From Saprospiraceae bacterium (lineage in GTDB: Bacteria; Bacteroidota; Bacteroidia; Chitinophagales; Saprospiraceae), in contig JANQQI010000022.1 of the NCBI GenBank assembly GCA_028285085.1, forward strand, positions 1-64,000: DNA of 64,000 nucleotides, in the 5' to 3' direction. The notes under the pieces were generated by a model. That model was not told the origin of the DNA. It was given only the letters and a program-made list of their open reading frames with translations, and did not search any database. The position numbers and the translations under genes are program-made. Each line of letters begins with the position of its first letter. The stretch's first letter is position 1. This document shows positions 1-7,876 of this stretch, piece after piece.

Positions 1-80
1 ATGTCAACAATTAGTGATGTTACAGAACAAAAACCGAGAAATAAACAGTGAAGCGAAAGACAGAATGGCTTGAAAATCAA

Positions 81-109
81 AAGGAAGTAGCGTTAAACAC
101 TACTTCCTT
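81..109 (-). terminator. Rho-independent-like terminator of tRNA-Arg
   Basis: A perfect 10-bp inverted repeat AAGGAAGTAG / CTACTTCCTT with a 9-base loop lies 10 bases beyond the tRNA 3' end. On the minus strand it is followed by a T-rich stretch (TTGATTTTC). Confidence 0.7.
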
Positions 110-118
110 CCTACGTTT

Positions 119-195
119 TGGTGACCCCGGGAGGACTCGAACCCCCAACCCCCAGAGCCGAAATCTGGTATTCTATCCAATTGAACTACGGAGCC
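119..195 (-). tRNA. tRNA-Arg (anticodon TCG), CCA encoded
   Basis: Read on the minus strand this folds as a full cloverleaf. The acceptor stem is GGCTCCG paired with CGGGGTC (two G-U pairs). The anticodon stem CCAGA/TCTGG encloses loop TTTCGGC, giving anticodon TCG for CGA arginine codons. The T arm is GGGGG-TTCGAGT-CCTCC. Discriminator A is followed by an encoded CCA at 121-119. Small ORFs drawn across it are chance frames. Confidence 0.95.
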
Positions 196-297
196 GATCA
201 CCAGGTAAAGCCAGGCCTCACCTTTATTGCGAGCGCAAATTTACGCAACGCACTCGAAACAACAAAGGGAAAGCTTGGGAAGTTTCCTTACGGTGGA

Positions 298-2259
298 TTA
301 TTCTACAGTGATTGAGAAGTCGAAGATGCTCCAGCGATCACCGTATTTAAAAGCAACTTCACCACCACGGTAGTTAATCAACCGATCGATGGATTCCGGG
401 AAATTTTTTTGCGTGAAACGCTGTGTATCCCATTTAAAGTCACTAACAAACAATTTGAACTGCAAGGTTTGAGGACAATCCTGAGGGGAAGTTAAGAGGT
501 CTTTGAATGGAATGATAGATTCGAAATGTTGCTTAGTGCGGCTATATTGCTCTGCCCCTCGCGGCCTATCTCTGGTTACGGTATGTTCTGGAAACAAATC
601 TTCACTGATGCCATAGCGATCGTCAAGTAATAGAATAGAACAATATAAAGGATGCGAAGAATGTGTCTCAATAGCTATACTGAATCTCGCTGTGGATGCC
701 TCCGGTTTAGATAAATGTAGCCCTTCCTGGAGGTCATTTAAGTTGAGATGCTGTACACCTGTTTGCCGATGTAAAGAGAAAGCAAAACTAAAATCTGCAC
801 CCTCTTGATGCTCTTTTTCGGTTTGTAGGTTCTTGCAAATGTGCCAGTTATTAATTTCAATCATTCTATCGCGCAGGAACGCAAAAGCATCAGTTGTGAG
901 TCGATGCTGGAGCTGCAAAGCTTTCTGCTTTTTTCGTAAATCAAAAATAGAGACTTGATCTTCTCCGGTAAAGTCGAGTTGCAGACTTGCTTTTTCAGGC
1001 TGCGTTTGATAGATCAGAGAGAAATTCGAGGCATAAAGCGTCTTCAGATTAGACTTGTTTTTATCTTCAATGTAGTCCAACCATTGAGAGGCCATCTCAG
1101 GGTGGCTCCCGGGAGTGACTGTAAAATGAATAGCAGAATCAATTAAATGATTGATCTGTACGCGGTATCGAACTTGGGGATCCAGATCATTAGTGGAGGA
1201 AAGCTCTGTCGTATCGGGGCCAACTTTTGCTATCCTGGCTTCGAACGTATTATTTTGAGTGGCTGGATCCGCATTCACCGGAAAGAGATAAACGATCTGG
1301 CCAATATGTTTATGCTGGATTAGGCCGTGCGCTTCGCCACTTTGCACCAGCCACTTATCATCGTGTCTAGGCATGAAAGTCGCAAACAAAGTATTATAGG
1401 CTGGAGGGAGGAGTTCTCCTAAAAAATTGCGGTGCTTGTCATCGGCATAAGGGACTTCAAGATTTGGAATTTGCTCAGAGCGACTTTTTTTCATTTCGGC
1501 GTACACTAAAGCCCACAATTCCATCCACGAAAAATCTCGGGGAATATTTTGTAATACTTTTTCTAAACTAAGTGAGAACCTTCCTCGATTTCCTTGCTTT
1601 GAGCGCACCTCTTTAGCCTCCTGATTACTCTGACAGGCAGAGAGACTGATATAGTGGACTTCGGAAGGGGGGATTGAAGGAAGAAAAACATGTTCTGGAC
1701 TTCGGACTTCTTTGCCTTCTGGCACGCATCTGGTTATTTCTTCGACATCCTCCTTGTCTGATTCGTCTCCTCGCATGGCAGACCCGGAATGACAACAGTC
1801 TAAGATCACAACGAAAGGGTGTTTACTTTTATGATTGGCTTCAGCAACGAGAAAAAAGAGTTCCTTATCAATCAGGTGTTGATCTTTTCCTTCTTTTCGA
1901 TTGATTGGATAGAGATAAAGCGCTTCACTGAGGTTATGACCGTATTTGTCATAAACCTTGAATTCAGTTGTTACTTTTCTCCCGTGTCCGCTGTAATAAA
2001 ATAACCCCATCTCATCTTCTGCCAGTTGCCCAAAAAAATCCCTGAATGCATTTTTAACGTTTAGCAATGTTGCTTCAGTATTAGGAAGGGTACGCAAATC
2101 ACGTTGACTTTCAGGAATCATGTTTTGCAAAATAGCTTCCATAGCTTTAATATCATTAATACAGCCCTTTAAGCGTTCTCTGGCGTTGGGATATTGGTCG
2201 ATACCTACGAGTAAGGCTTTAATTTTTGAAACTTTAGGCTTTGGAGTTGATGGTGTCAT
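298..2259 (-). CDS. Caspase-family (peptidase C14) protein
   Basis: The N-terminal ~160 residues are a caspase/metacaspase p20-like fold. It begins KALLVGIDQYP near residue 14, has YYSGHG with the presumed catalytic His92, and LDCCHSG with the presumed catalytic Cys156. Both dyad residues are present, so it should be an active cysteine protease of the Arg/Lys- or Asp-specific kind; specificity cannot be read. The remaining ~490 residues match nothing I recognise and may be a sensing or partner domain. There is no signal peptide, so it is probably cytoplasmic. It starts 24 bases after the response regulator stop on the same strand, which suggests co-transcription with the two-component pair. 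Bacterial caspases take part in cell death, defence and proteolytic signalling; which applies here is unknown. Confidence 0.85.
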   Translation of the reverse strand: MTPSTPKPKVSKIKALLVGIDQYPNARERLKGCINDIKAMEAILQNMIPESQRDLRTLPNTEATLLNVKNAFRDFFGQLAEDEMGLFYYSGHGRKVTTEFKVYDKYGHNLSEALYLYPINRKEGKDQHLIDKELFFLVAEANHKSKHPFVVILDCCHSGSAMRGDESDKEDVEEITRCVPEGKEVRSPEHVFLPSIPPSEVHYISLSACQSNQEAKEVRSKQGNRGRFSLSLEKVLQNIPRDFSWMELWALVYAEMKKSRSEQIPNLEVPYADDKHRNFLGELLPPAYNTLFATFMPRHDDKWLVQSGEAHGLIQHKHIGQIVYLFPVNADPATQNNTFEARIAKVGPDTTELSSTNDLDPQVRYRVQINHLIDSAIHFTVTPGSHPEMASQWLDYIEDKNKSNLKTLYASNFSLIYQTQPEKASLQLDFTGEDQVSIFDLRKKQKALQLQHRLTTDAFAFLRDRMIEINNWHICKNLQTEKEHQEGADFSFAFSLHRQTGVQHLNLNDLQEGLHLSKPEASTARFSIAIETHSSHPLYCSILLLDDRYGISEDLFPEHTVTRDRPRGAEQYSRTKQHFESIIPFKDLLTSPQDCPQTLQFKLFVSDFKWDTQRFTQKNFPESIDRLINYRGGEVAFKYGDRWSIFDFSITVE

Positions 2260-2283
2260 TAAATTATTTTTAAAAACAGAAGA

Positions 2284-2913
2284 TTACAAATTCACGTATC
2301 CTTTTTTGATAGCATAGCGAACTAATTGAGTCGATCTTTTAAGCCCAAGTTTATCTAATAAATTTCTTCTGTGAGTATCGATTGTAGTTTTTTGAACAAT
2401 TAATAAACGTGCAATTTCTTCGGAGGTATGACCTTCCGCGATTTTGATTAGCACTTCAATTTCTCGTTTGGTAAGTGAAATATCATGCTCCGTATCTTCT
2501 GGAGAAACGGTAGTCGCCGTTGTCAATACCTCCAATCCAAAATGTGGTTTTCCGGCATACACATTATTAATGGCCATGACTAATTCTTCGTAGCTTTTTT
2601 CTTTGAGAATATAACCAGAGGCGCCTAATTCCATTAGTTGTGAAATGTAGCTTTTTTCATTGAACATCGACAATACCAGCACTTTTACGTCAGGGTACAG
2701 TTGCTTGATACGTCGTGTTGCTTCAATCCCATCCATATTCGGCATTCGGACATCCATAATAATAACATCGACTGCCATTCTTTGTAACTCTTGCAGAATA
2801 TCTTCTCCATTGAGAGCTTGTCCAACTACTTCAATATTTGGCTCTGTTTTGAGGAATGATTTCATTCCATCAATAAACATTTGGTGGTCATCAGCTAAAA
2901 GAATTTTTATCAT
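2284..2913 (-). CDS. NarL/FixJ-type response regulator (REC + LuxR HTH)
   Basis: The 209-residue protein has an N-terminal receiver domain with the acidic pair DD at residues 8-9, phospho-acceptor Asp54 in IIMDVRMPNMDG and conserved Lys104 in YILK. A C-terminal LuxR-type helix-turn-helix (about 147-205; LTKREIEVL...TTIDTHRRNLLDKLGL) follows. It is the output partner of the kinase immediately upstream: its ATG overlaps the kinase stop by 4 bases (2910-2913), the usual sign of translational coupling. It probably controls transcription, possibly of its own operon, which includes the caspase gene downstream. Targets are inferred only from position. Confidence 0.93.
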   Translation of the reverse strand: MIKILLADDHQMFIDGMKSFLKTEPNIEVVGQALNGEDILQELQRMAVDVIIMDVRMPNMDGIEATRRIKQLYPDVKVLVLSMFNEKSYISQLMELGASGYILKEKSYEELVMAINNVYAGKPHFGLEVLTTATTVSPEDTEHDISLTKREIEVLIKIAEGHTSEEIARLLIVQKTTIDTHRRNLLDKLGLKRSTQLVRYAIKKGYVNL

Positions 2914-5009
2914 GAGTTTGGATTTTTATTATCTATTGGTATGTCTATCGTAATGACTGTTCCTCTCCCTATTCTGCTATCAATTAAAAACTGACCGTCA
3001 AGGTCGTTGATACGTTGGCTTATATTTCTTAAACCTATACCTGTCGATCTACCGGAGTTATTAGTGTCGAATCCTTTACCATTGTCTTCCACAATTATAT
3101 TTAATCGTTTTTCAAAGCGACTAATCTGAATGTTTATATCTGTCGCTTGGGCATGTTTAATAATATTGTTTAACAACTCTTGTATTGTTCGAAATAACTT
3201 TATTTCTAAAAAATAATCTAATTGTTCCTTGAAATTATGAATGTCAAGTTCAATATTATATTTTTTTGTTCCCCTCAATATGTCTACTTGTGCTTCTAAC
3301 TCTTTTTTTAGGTTGAAATTTTTACTGTAAACGTTTTCGATATCATGAGAAACTTGCCGTACTTCAGAACAAGCTTTGTCAATTAATAAGTCAGTTTGAT
3401 TAAATTGATATTGTAGGTCAGGAGATAATTGTATTTGTTGCTTTTTTATGGTTTTGAAATAAATTCGAATCGTAGAAAGCAAACTGCCTAAACCATCATG
3501 TAGTGCACCAGCTACTCTTCTTCGTTCGCTATCTATTCCTTCAAGTCGAGCATAAATGATATCGGTTTCTTTATTTTTTATGACCGTATTTAAACCATTG
3601 ATTTGTATCTTTTTTCTTTGACGATCTAGTAGATAGACGGCAATTAAAGTGATCAATAAAATCATACTGATTAAGATGATCCGATAATACTTTTGTTGCT
3701 GAATGATATTTTCCTTCTGCAGAAGTAAATTTTCTTTTTGCAGTAATTGGTTTTTATAATTTTGGTTTTGATTTCTGATAGCCATGCCAGAAGCTAACCT
3801 TTGGTTGAGACTATCTCTTAGTTGATTGTAATAATTGTTATAGACAAATCCGTTTTCGAAATCTTTTAGTTGGTAATAGGTTTGTGATAAATTATAAACA
3901 GCTTGCATGCTCAATGATAGATCGGGAAATGAATCTAAATAGCTGAGCGCATTTTTATACATGTTTTCTGCCTGCTTAAATTGTTTTATCTGATAATATT
4001 TGTTGCCAAGATTATAGGCCTTTTTTGCAAGCTGGGCATAATTTAATTGTTGGTCCTTACTATTCTCTAGAATAGAATCTGGAAGTGAGTAATATTGCTG
4101 ACTGCCGCCAAATGAATCCAGGATAGCTTGTATGTTGAGATCGTTTTTAATGTATAGATCTTTATCCATGTATTGGCCTAGATTACTTGCTTGTATGAAA
4201 TAATCTAGAGCTAGATCCAAACTATCCTGTTGCTTTTTTATGTTGCCAAGATTAATGTAAAATTTGGCTTCATTCGTTTTGTCTTGAATTTTTTTAGACA
4301 GACTCAGTCCCCTTAAATAATTACTTTCAGCGGTGGCAGGGTCTTTTAAATAATACTCCAATGTTCCAATCGCTAGATATGTAGTGACTAGCCCACTTGT
4401 GTCATTAAGTATTTTTCGGATATGCAAACTACTATCTAAATGAACCAGCGCGGGCTCAAACCGACGGTTAATACGATAAGTTTCTGCTAGATTGTTGTGT
4501 AGTTTCGCTCTTAGTTTGGGAAAAGCATTAGGCCCTATAGCTTTCAGTCCCTTTTGATAAGTATTGATAGCACGTTTATAGGCAAATTGGCGACGGTAAA
4601 TATTTGCTTTGTTGTTATAGACGCTAATTACCCCAATGGTATCTTTAATAGACTGTCTAATCGCTAGAGCGGTATCGTAATAAATTAATGCTCTTTCATA
4701 TTCCCCTTTATTTTTACTCAAGATACCAAATAGCACTTGACTATTACTTCTCCCTTTTTGGTAGTTAATATTTTGGGCAAGTGAATCTGCCAATAAAGCT
4801 AAGCGCTCTGCCTCTTCTCTGTCCTTTGAACGATAACGAAATGCTAATTCATTATACAAATCAACAGCTATGCGTTCAGAGACTGTTCCACGGTCAATGG
4901 CAGCTTTAATTTCTGCCGTAGGCATGTCAATAATTTCTTCGTACGTCTGTGCTTTTACTGGACCTAAGTACAAGAGAAAAAGGATAAAAATAATAGTCAG
5001 GTGCTTCAT
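2910..5009 (-). CDS. TPR-containing sensor histidine kinase (HisKA_3 / HATPase_c)
   Basis: The 699-residue protein has an N-terminal signal/anchor segment (about 4-20) and a long extracytoplasmic tetratricopeptide-repeat region (about 25-400). A coiled stretch, one transmembrane helix near 441-462, a HisKA_3 dimerisation domain with phospho-acceptor His504 (AGALHDGLGSLLS), and an HATPase domain follow. The HATPase domain carries the N box (ELLNNIIKHA) and G boxes (EDNGKGFD, STGIGLRNI). This architecture is common in Bacteroidota; the TPRs presumably bind a protein ligand in the periplasm. It overlaps the response regulator by 4 bases and follows the small hypothetical gene by 16 bases, so the run is likely one operon. 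The signal sensed is not evident. Confidence 0.93.
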   Translation of the reverse strand: MKHLTIIFILFLLYLGPVKAQTYEEIIDMPTAEIKAAIDRGTVSERIAVDLYNELAFRYRSKDREEAERLALLADSLAQNINYQKGRSNSQVLFGILSKNKGEYERALIYYDTALAIRQSIKDTIGVISVYNNKANIYRRQFAYKRAINTYQKGLKAIGPNAFPKLRAKLHNNLAETYRINRRFEPALVHLDSSLHIRKILNDTSGLVTTYLAIGTLEYYLKDPATAESNYLRGLSLSKKIQDKTNEAKFYINLGNIKKQQDSLDLALDYFIQASNLGQYMDKDLYIKNDLNIQAILDSFGGSQQYYSLPDSILENSKDQQLNYAQLAKKAYNLGNKYYQIKQFKQAENMYKNALSYLDSFPDLSLSMQAVYNLSQTYYQLKDFENGFVYNNYYNQLRDSLNQRLASGMAIRNQNQNYKNQLLQKENLLLQKENIIQQQKYYRIILISMILLITLIAVYLLDRQRKKIQINGLNTVIKNKETDIIYARLEGIDSERRRVAGALHDGLGSLLSTIRIYFKTIKKQQIQLSPDLQYQFNQTDLLIDKACSEVRQVSHDIENVYSKNFNLKKELEAQVDILRGTKKYNIELDIHNFKEQLDYFLEIKLFRTIQELLNNIIKHAQATDINIQISRFEKRLNIIVEDNGKGFDTNNSGRSTGIGLRNISQRINDLDGQFLIDSRIGRGTVITIDIPIDNKNPNS

Positions 5010-5025
5010 ATTTTGTGTTTATCGA

Positions 5026-5415
5026 TCAGTATAAAACTGGACGCGAATCATCTTCGGCGTCAGCTACAGTTGTATGGACAGGCTTGATGTTCTCACTGGA
5101 TGAGATATTACCATTCTCATACTTTTTAAGTAATGTCACTTTTATGAATGGATTGTCAGTACCAAAATCTCTGCGACCAAGCGGTACATAATGAACAATA
5201 GGTGTCAAAGCACTAAGCGGATAGTCATCAGTGTTTGAAAAATATACTTCAATATTGATATCCTCATGACTCATTAGATTCTGCGGTATATTGCCATGGC
5301 CACTTGCAACTACATTTGTCTCATCAAAGAAGGTAATAACATGTAAGTAATAATCAAAACTTAGATCATCGTTTTCAACCTTGAAGAGTTGTACCTGCGG
5401 TTTTAATAATTTCAT
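5026..5415 (-). CDS. Hypothetical protein, 129 residues
   Basis: I do not recognise a family. The protein is soluble-looking with no signal peptide or membrane segment. It is rich in beta-prone stretches (FDYYLHVITFF, NIEVYF, FIKVTLLKKY) and has an acidic tail. It uses an ATG start and is followed after 16 bases by the TPR histidine kinase on the same strand, so it may be the first gene of the kinase-regulator-caspase operon. An 88-codon frame upstream overlaps it by 4 bases but has only a TTG start and was not accepted as a gene. Confidence 0.6.
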   Translation of the reverse strand: MKLLKPQVQLFKVENDDLSFDYYLHVITFFDETNVVASGHGNIPQNLMSHEDINIEVYFSNTDDYPLSALTPIVHYVPLGRRDFGTDNPFIKVTLLKKYENGNISSSENIKPVHTTVADAEDDSRPVLY

Positions 5416-5678
5416 TGTAATAGAATTTTAAGTTGATTAGAAAATTGAGTTTCGTTTTGTTTGGTGCGTACAACCTTATGTTCCCAATTTTCCAAAAATA
5501 CCTTGTTAAATCGAACCTTATAAATAGCGATTAACATATCCACATTTATAAGGAGGAGGCACCTTGTTTTTCGTAAAAAACAGCCCGAATACTCATTTGT
5601 GAGTAGTTGTAAGTACCTGTCGTCGAGGACAAAAAAATCACAATTGTCAAGGATTCGCCGGGGCGGTATTCGCAACAA

Positions 5679-6090
5679 CTTGGGAGGGATAATTATTTGT
5701 TAAACCTCTCAACTTTAAACTCATGACACTTGTCGAAATCCTACTGATCGTGATTGAGGATATGATTTCTTCTTAAATCATTTTCAATCCTTTACTCAAA
5801 ATGGTTCATTTCAATTTGCGTGAGGGTAGGACATCAAAGCAAACCAATTGGTCTGTACCATGCGAATAACCAACATTAACGCATTTCCTCCCACCTGGCA
5901 GGACGTAATTTGAATGAAATATTTGAGTCGTTCGGGCTTAGTAAAGCCCACCTATTCCATCCGTTACCGGCGGATGGAATTTTTTTGTCGAAGGAGTAGT
6001 AGCCAAACAAATGATCTCATACTTGAAGCTACCGAAACAAATATAATTAAAACAATGTGGTTTTGACCGCTCTGCCGCTGCTTATTGTGC
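5679..6090. other. Intergenic region with a plus-strand hairpin pair
   Basis: This region lies between two minus-strand genes (one beginning to its left, one ending to its right). It should hold the promoter of the leftward operon, but I see no clear Bacteroidota -33/-7 boxes. The only strong structures are two adjacent hairpins at 5934-5949 and 5954-5986, reported separately. There is no convincing ORF. Confidence 0.5.
5954..5986 (+). terminator. Terminator-like hairpin facing plus, with no plus gene upstream
   Basis: ATTCCATCCG and CGGATGGAAT form a perfect 10-bp stem with a 7-base loop, followed by six Ts, the form of a factor-independent terminator on the plus strand. Just before it, GGGCTT-AGTA-AAGCCC (5934-5949) forms a second small hairpin. 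No plus-strand coding gene ends here, so it may terminate a small RNA or read-through transcription. Confidence 0.55.
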
Positions 6091-7512
6091 TCAATTCTTA
6101 CTGAAATGGCGGTAAGTCCCTAATTTTTTGATTAACCAACGTTGATTGACGATCGGCTTGGTCTCCTGGATCAAAGTCTTCAGTTCATCCTTGGGGGCTT
6201 CTCTGAGGTAGAGCTTACGCGTAAGGCGAATGAAGTTTCGCGTCGCTTTCTTATTAGCTTCGCTGAGGATTTGATCGCGCCGCAGCAATACTTCAAAGGC
6301 CCGCAAATGGTTGATCAACTTATCAAATGCATTCAGGTCGTAATATAAGCAGACTAACAACCAGCGACTACGGATTCGTAAATCCATCGAATCATATTTA
6401 TTGCCTTCAATTCTGGCTACCGCACGATCTAGTTCATTGTCTGCAAAATCAATCATGGCTTGCCCCATCTCTAGGCAGTCCTCACGGTGGCTGGCGTCCA
6501 GATACTCATCACCCAAAGCCAAGACTTGCCGCGCAAAAGGCATGTTGCCAATTTTGATCGCCGAGTCGAGGATATTCATAAACCGGGTAACCGTTAATTT
6601 GCCGTCGATCAATAATACCCCCGATGCCAAGCCCGAGCGGTAGATGTGAAAGGCCAGCTCACTGTATTTTACTTGTCCCCTGCGGATCAGTCGAGAGATA
6701 TAGTTGAGCAAGTAAATTTGCATCACTTGCTGTTCGATCGGCGCGATTCGATCTTTCTCCTTGGCCATCATTTTTATTAACGAATCGTAATCGTCATTTT
6801 CTTCACGCATCAACAAAAAAAGTTGTCGGTAGATGTGATGAATAGGATAGGTGGCGTGAGATAATTGACCTACTTCATCCAATAAGGCCTTGAGTTTAGG
6901 TAAGTCCGCTTTTTCATTTAAGATATTGCGGCGCATTTCCAATTCTAAGTAGTATTGGAGTTGCCAAAACATGCGGAAGGCCTCCAAATTCGCCAAACCA
7001 TCAGTTAAAAAATCTGAGCTAATGCGCACCTTTGATCCGCCTCGATTGAAATAGAGCTGCTGATCATAAAAAAGCTGTCGATAATAAAATTTGCGGTGCA
7101 ATCCTTCGTCCTCCTGATCGGTCGCGAGTTGTTGCTCCAGCAGTTCTAATGTTTTATTGACCCAGGGTTGGAGTTTTTTTTCTCGGTAGATATCAAGGAG
7201 TAATTGTTGTTGTAGCCAAGAAGTTGTTTTGACCTTTTCTTGCAATAGAAATTGATTCGCCAGCAAAAACAAGTCAGATAATGCGTCGGTAATTTTACGA
7301 TAGTTATAGAGTTCTCCGGGAAATATCTGATTATACGCCCGCTCTTTGTCTAAACGTGGATCATCAAACCCAGGCGCATAACGCCGGATATATTCAAAGA
7401 TGCTCAGGGGAATAGTCTTGCGAGCATGCTGTTGCCGAAGGAATTTTCCAAAGTCTTTGATTTCTTTTTTAGAAAATGATCGAATTAGGATACAAAAATT
7501 ACTGTTAAGCAT
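6091..7512 (-). CDS. Hypothetical alpha-helical protein, 473 residues
   Basis: I do not recognise a family. The protein is almost entirely helical in appearance, rich in Leu, Gln and Arg, with many short amphipathic helices (for example LLLANQFLLQEKV and LELLEQQLA), compatible with a TPR-like or other alpha-solenoid scaffold. There is no signal peptide, membrane helix or catalytic motif. The start is ATG and the sequence reads through without a break. It stands alone, divergent from the GMC oxidoreductase, with 365 bases between them. A cytoplasmic scaffold role is only a guess from composition. Confidence 0.75.
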   Translation of the reverse strand: MLNSNFCILIRSFSKKEIKDFGKFLRQQHARKTIPLSIFEYIRRYAPGFDDPRLDKERAYNQIFPGELYNYRKITDALSDLFLLANQFLLQEKVKTTSWLQQQLLLDIYREKKLQPWVNKTLELLEQQLATDQEDEGLHRKFYYRQLFYDQQLYFNRGGSKVRISSDFLTDGLANLEAFRMFWQLQYYLELEMRRNILNEKADLPKLKALLDEVGQLSHATYPIHHIYRQLFLLMREENDDYDSLIKMMAKEKDRIAPIEQQVMQIYLLNYISRLIRRGQVKYSELAFHIYRSGLASGVLLIDGKLTVTRFMNILDSAIKIGNMPFARQVLALGDEYLDASHREDCLEMGQAMIDFADNELDRAVARIEGNKYDSMDLRIRSRWLLVCLYYDLNAFDKLINHLRAFEVLLRRDQILSEANKKATRNFIRLTRKLYLREAPKDELKTLIQETKPIVNQRWLIKKLGTYRHFSKN

Positions 7513-7876
7513 GTCTTTTTGACGGGGTTTTTATTGATTAGCATGTTTGGGTAATTTTAGTATAAAATATTGATAATGAATTGTTTAAATAATAATTTGT
7601 TCGTTTGGTGATTTGTTTTTATGTTGTTTTAACGGGGGAAATTACGATATTTTGTGCTTTCCTTTTAATTCTGCTCGCCTTATTTTGTTCTATATATTGC
7701 ACGATACACACACGACTTGGAGTCTATAATTGATTCCACAATCCATTTTACAACACTTTCTCTCTGAATATTCACTTCGGTAAAAGACCGGAGTGATATC
7801 GTACCTTTCGTCGAAGGAGTCGGGACAATGTGAGGCTTAGCCTTGCTCTGTCCTCTCCTTTTTTTTATTTTACCCT
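7513..7876. other. Divergent intergenic region
   Basis: This AT-rich spacer must contain promoters for both flanking genes; no unambiguous promoter boxes were found. Its right end holds a hairpin with a T-run just before the GMC oxidoreductase start (listed separately). The 11-mer GTCGAAGGAGT at 7810-7820 also occurs at 5987-5997 beside the other orphan hairpin. Confidence 0.4.
7823..7868 (+). terminator. Hairpin plus T-run in the 5' region of the GMC gene
   Basis: GGACA (7823-7827) pairs with TGTCC (7849-7853), enclosing a small AGGC-TTA-GCCT hairpin, and a run of eight Ts (7859-7866) follows. It ends 9-10 bases before the ATG at 7877. It could be a terminator or attenuator in the leader, or the end of a small RNA. 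Function not shown. Confidence 0.4.

Noticed and set aside
1-51. Short open frame ending at 51 that could be the end of a gene entering from the left
   Set aside because: Only 16 codons plus a stop; an open stretch this short is expected by chance and nothing recognisable is encoded.
5412-5678. 88-codon minus frame overlapping the start of the 129-residue hypothetical gene by 4 bases
   Set aside because: It has only a TTG start, no recognisable content and odd composition. The ATGA overlap may be chance.
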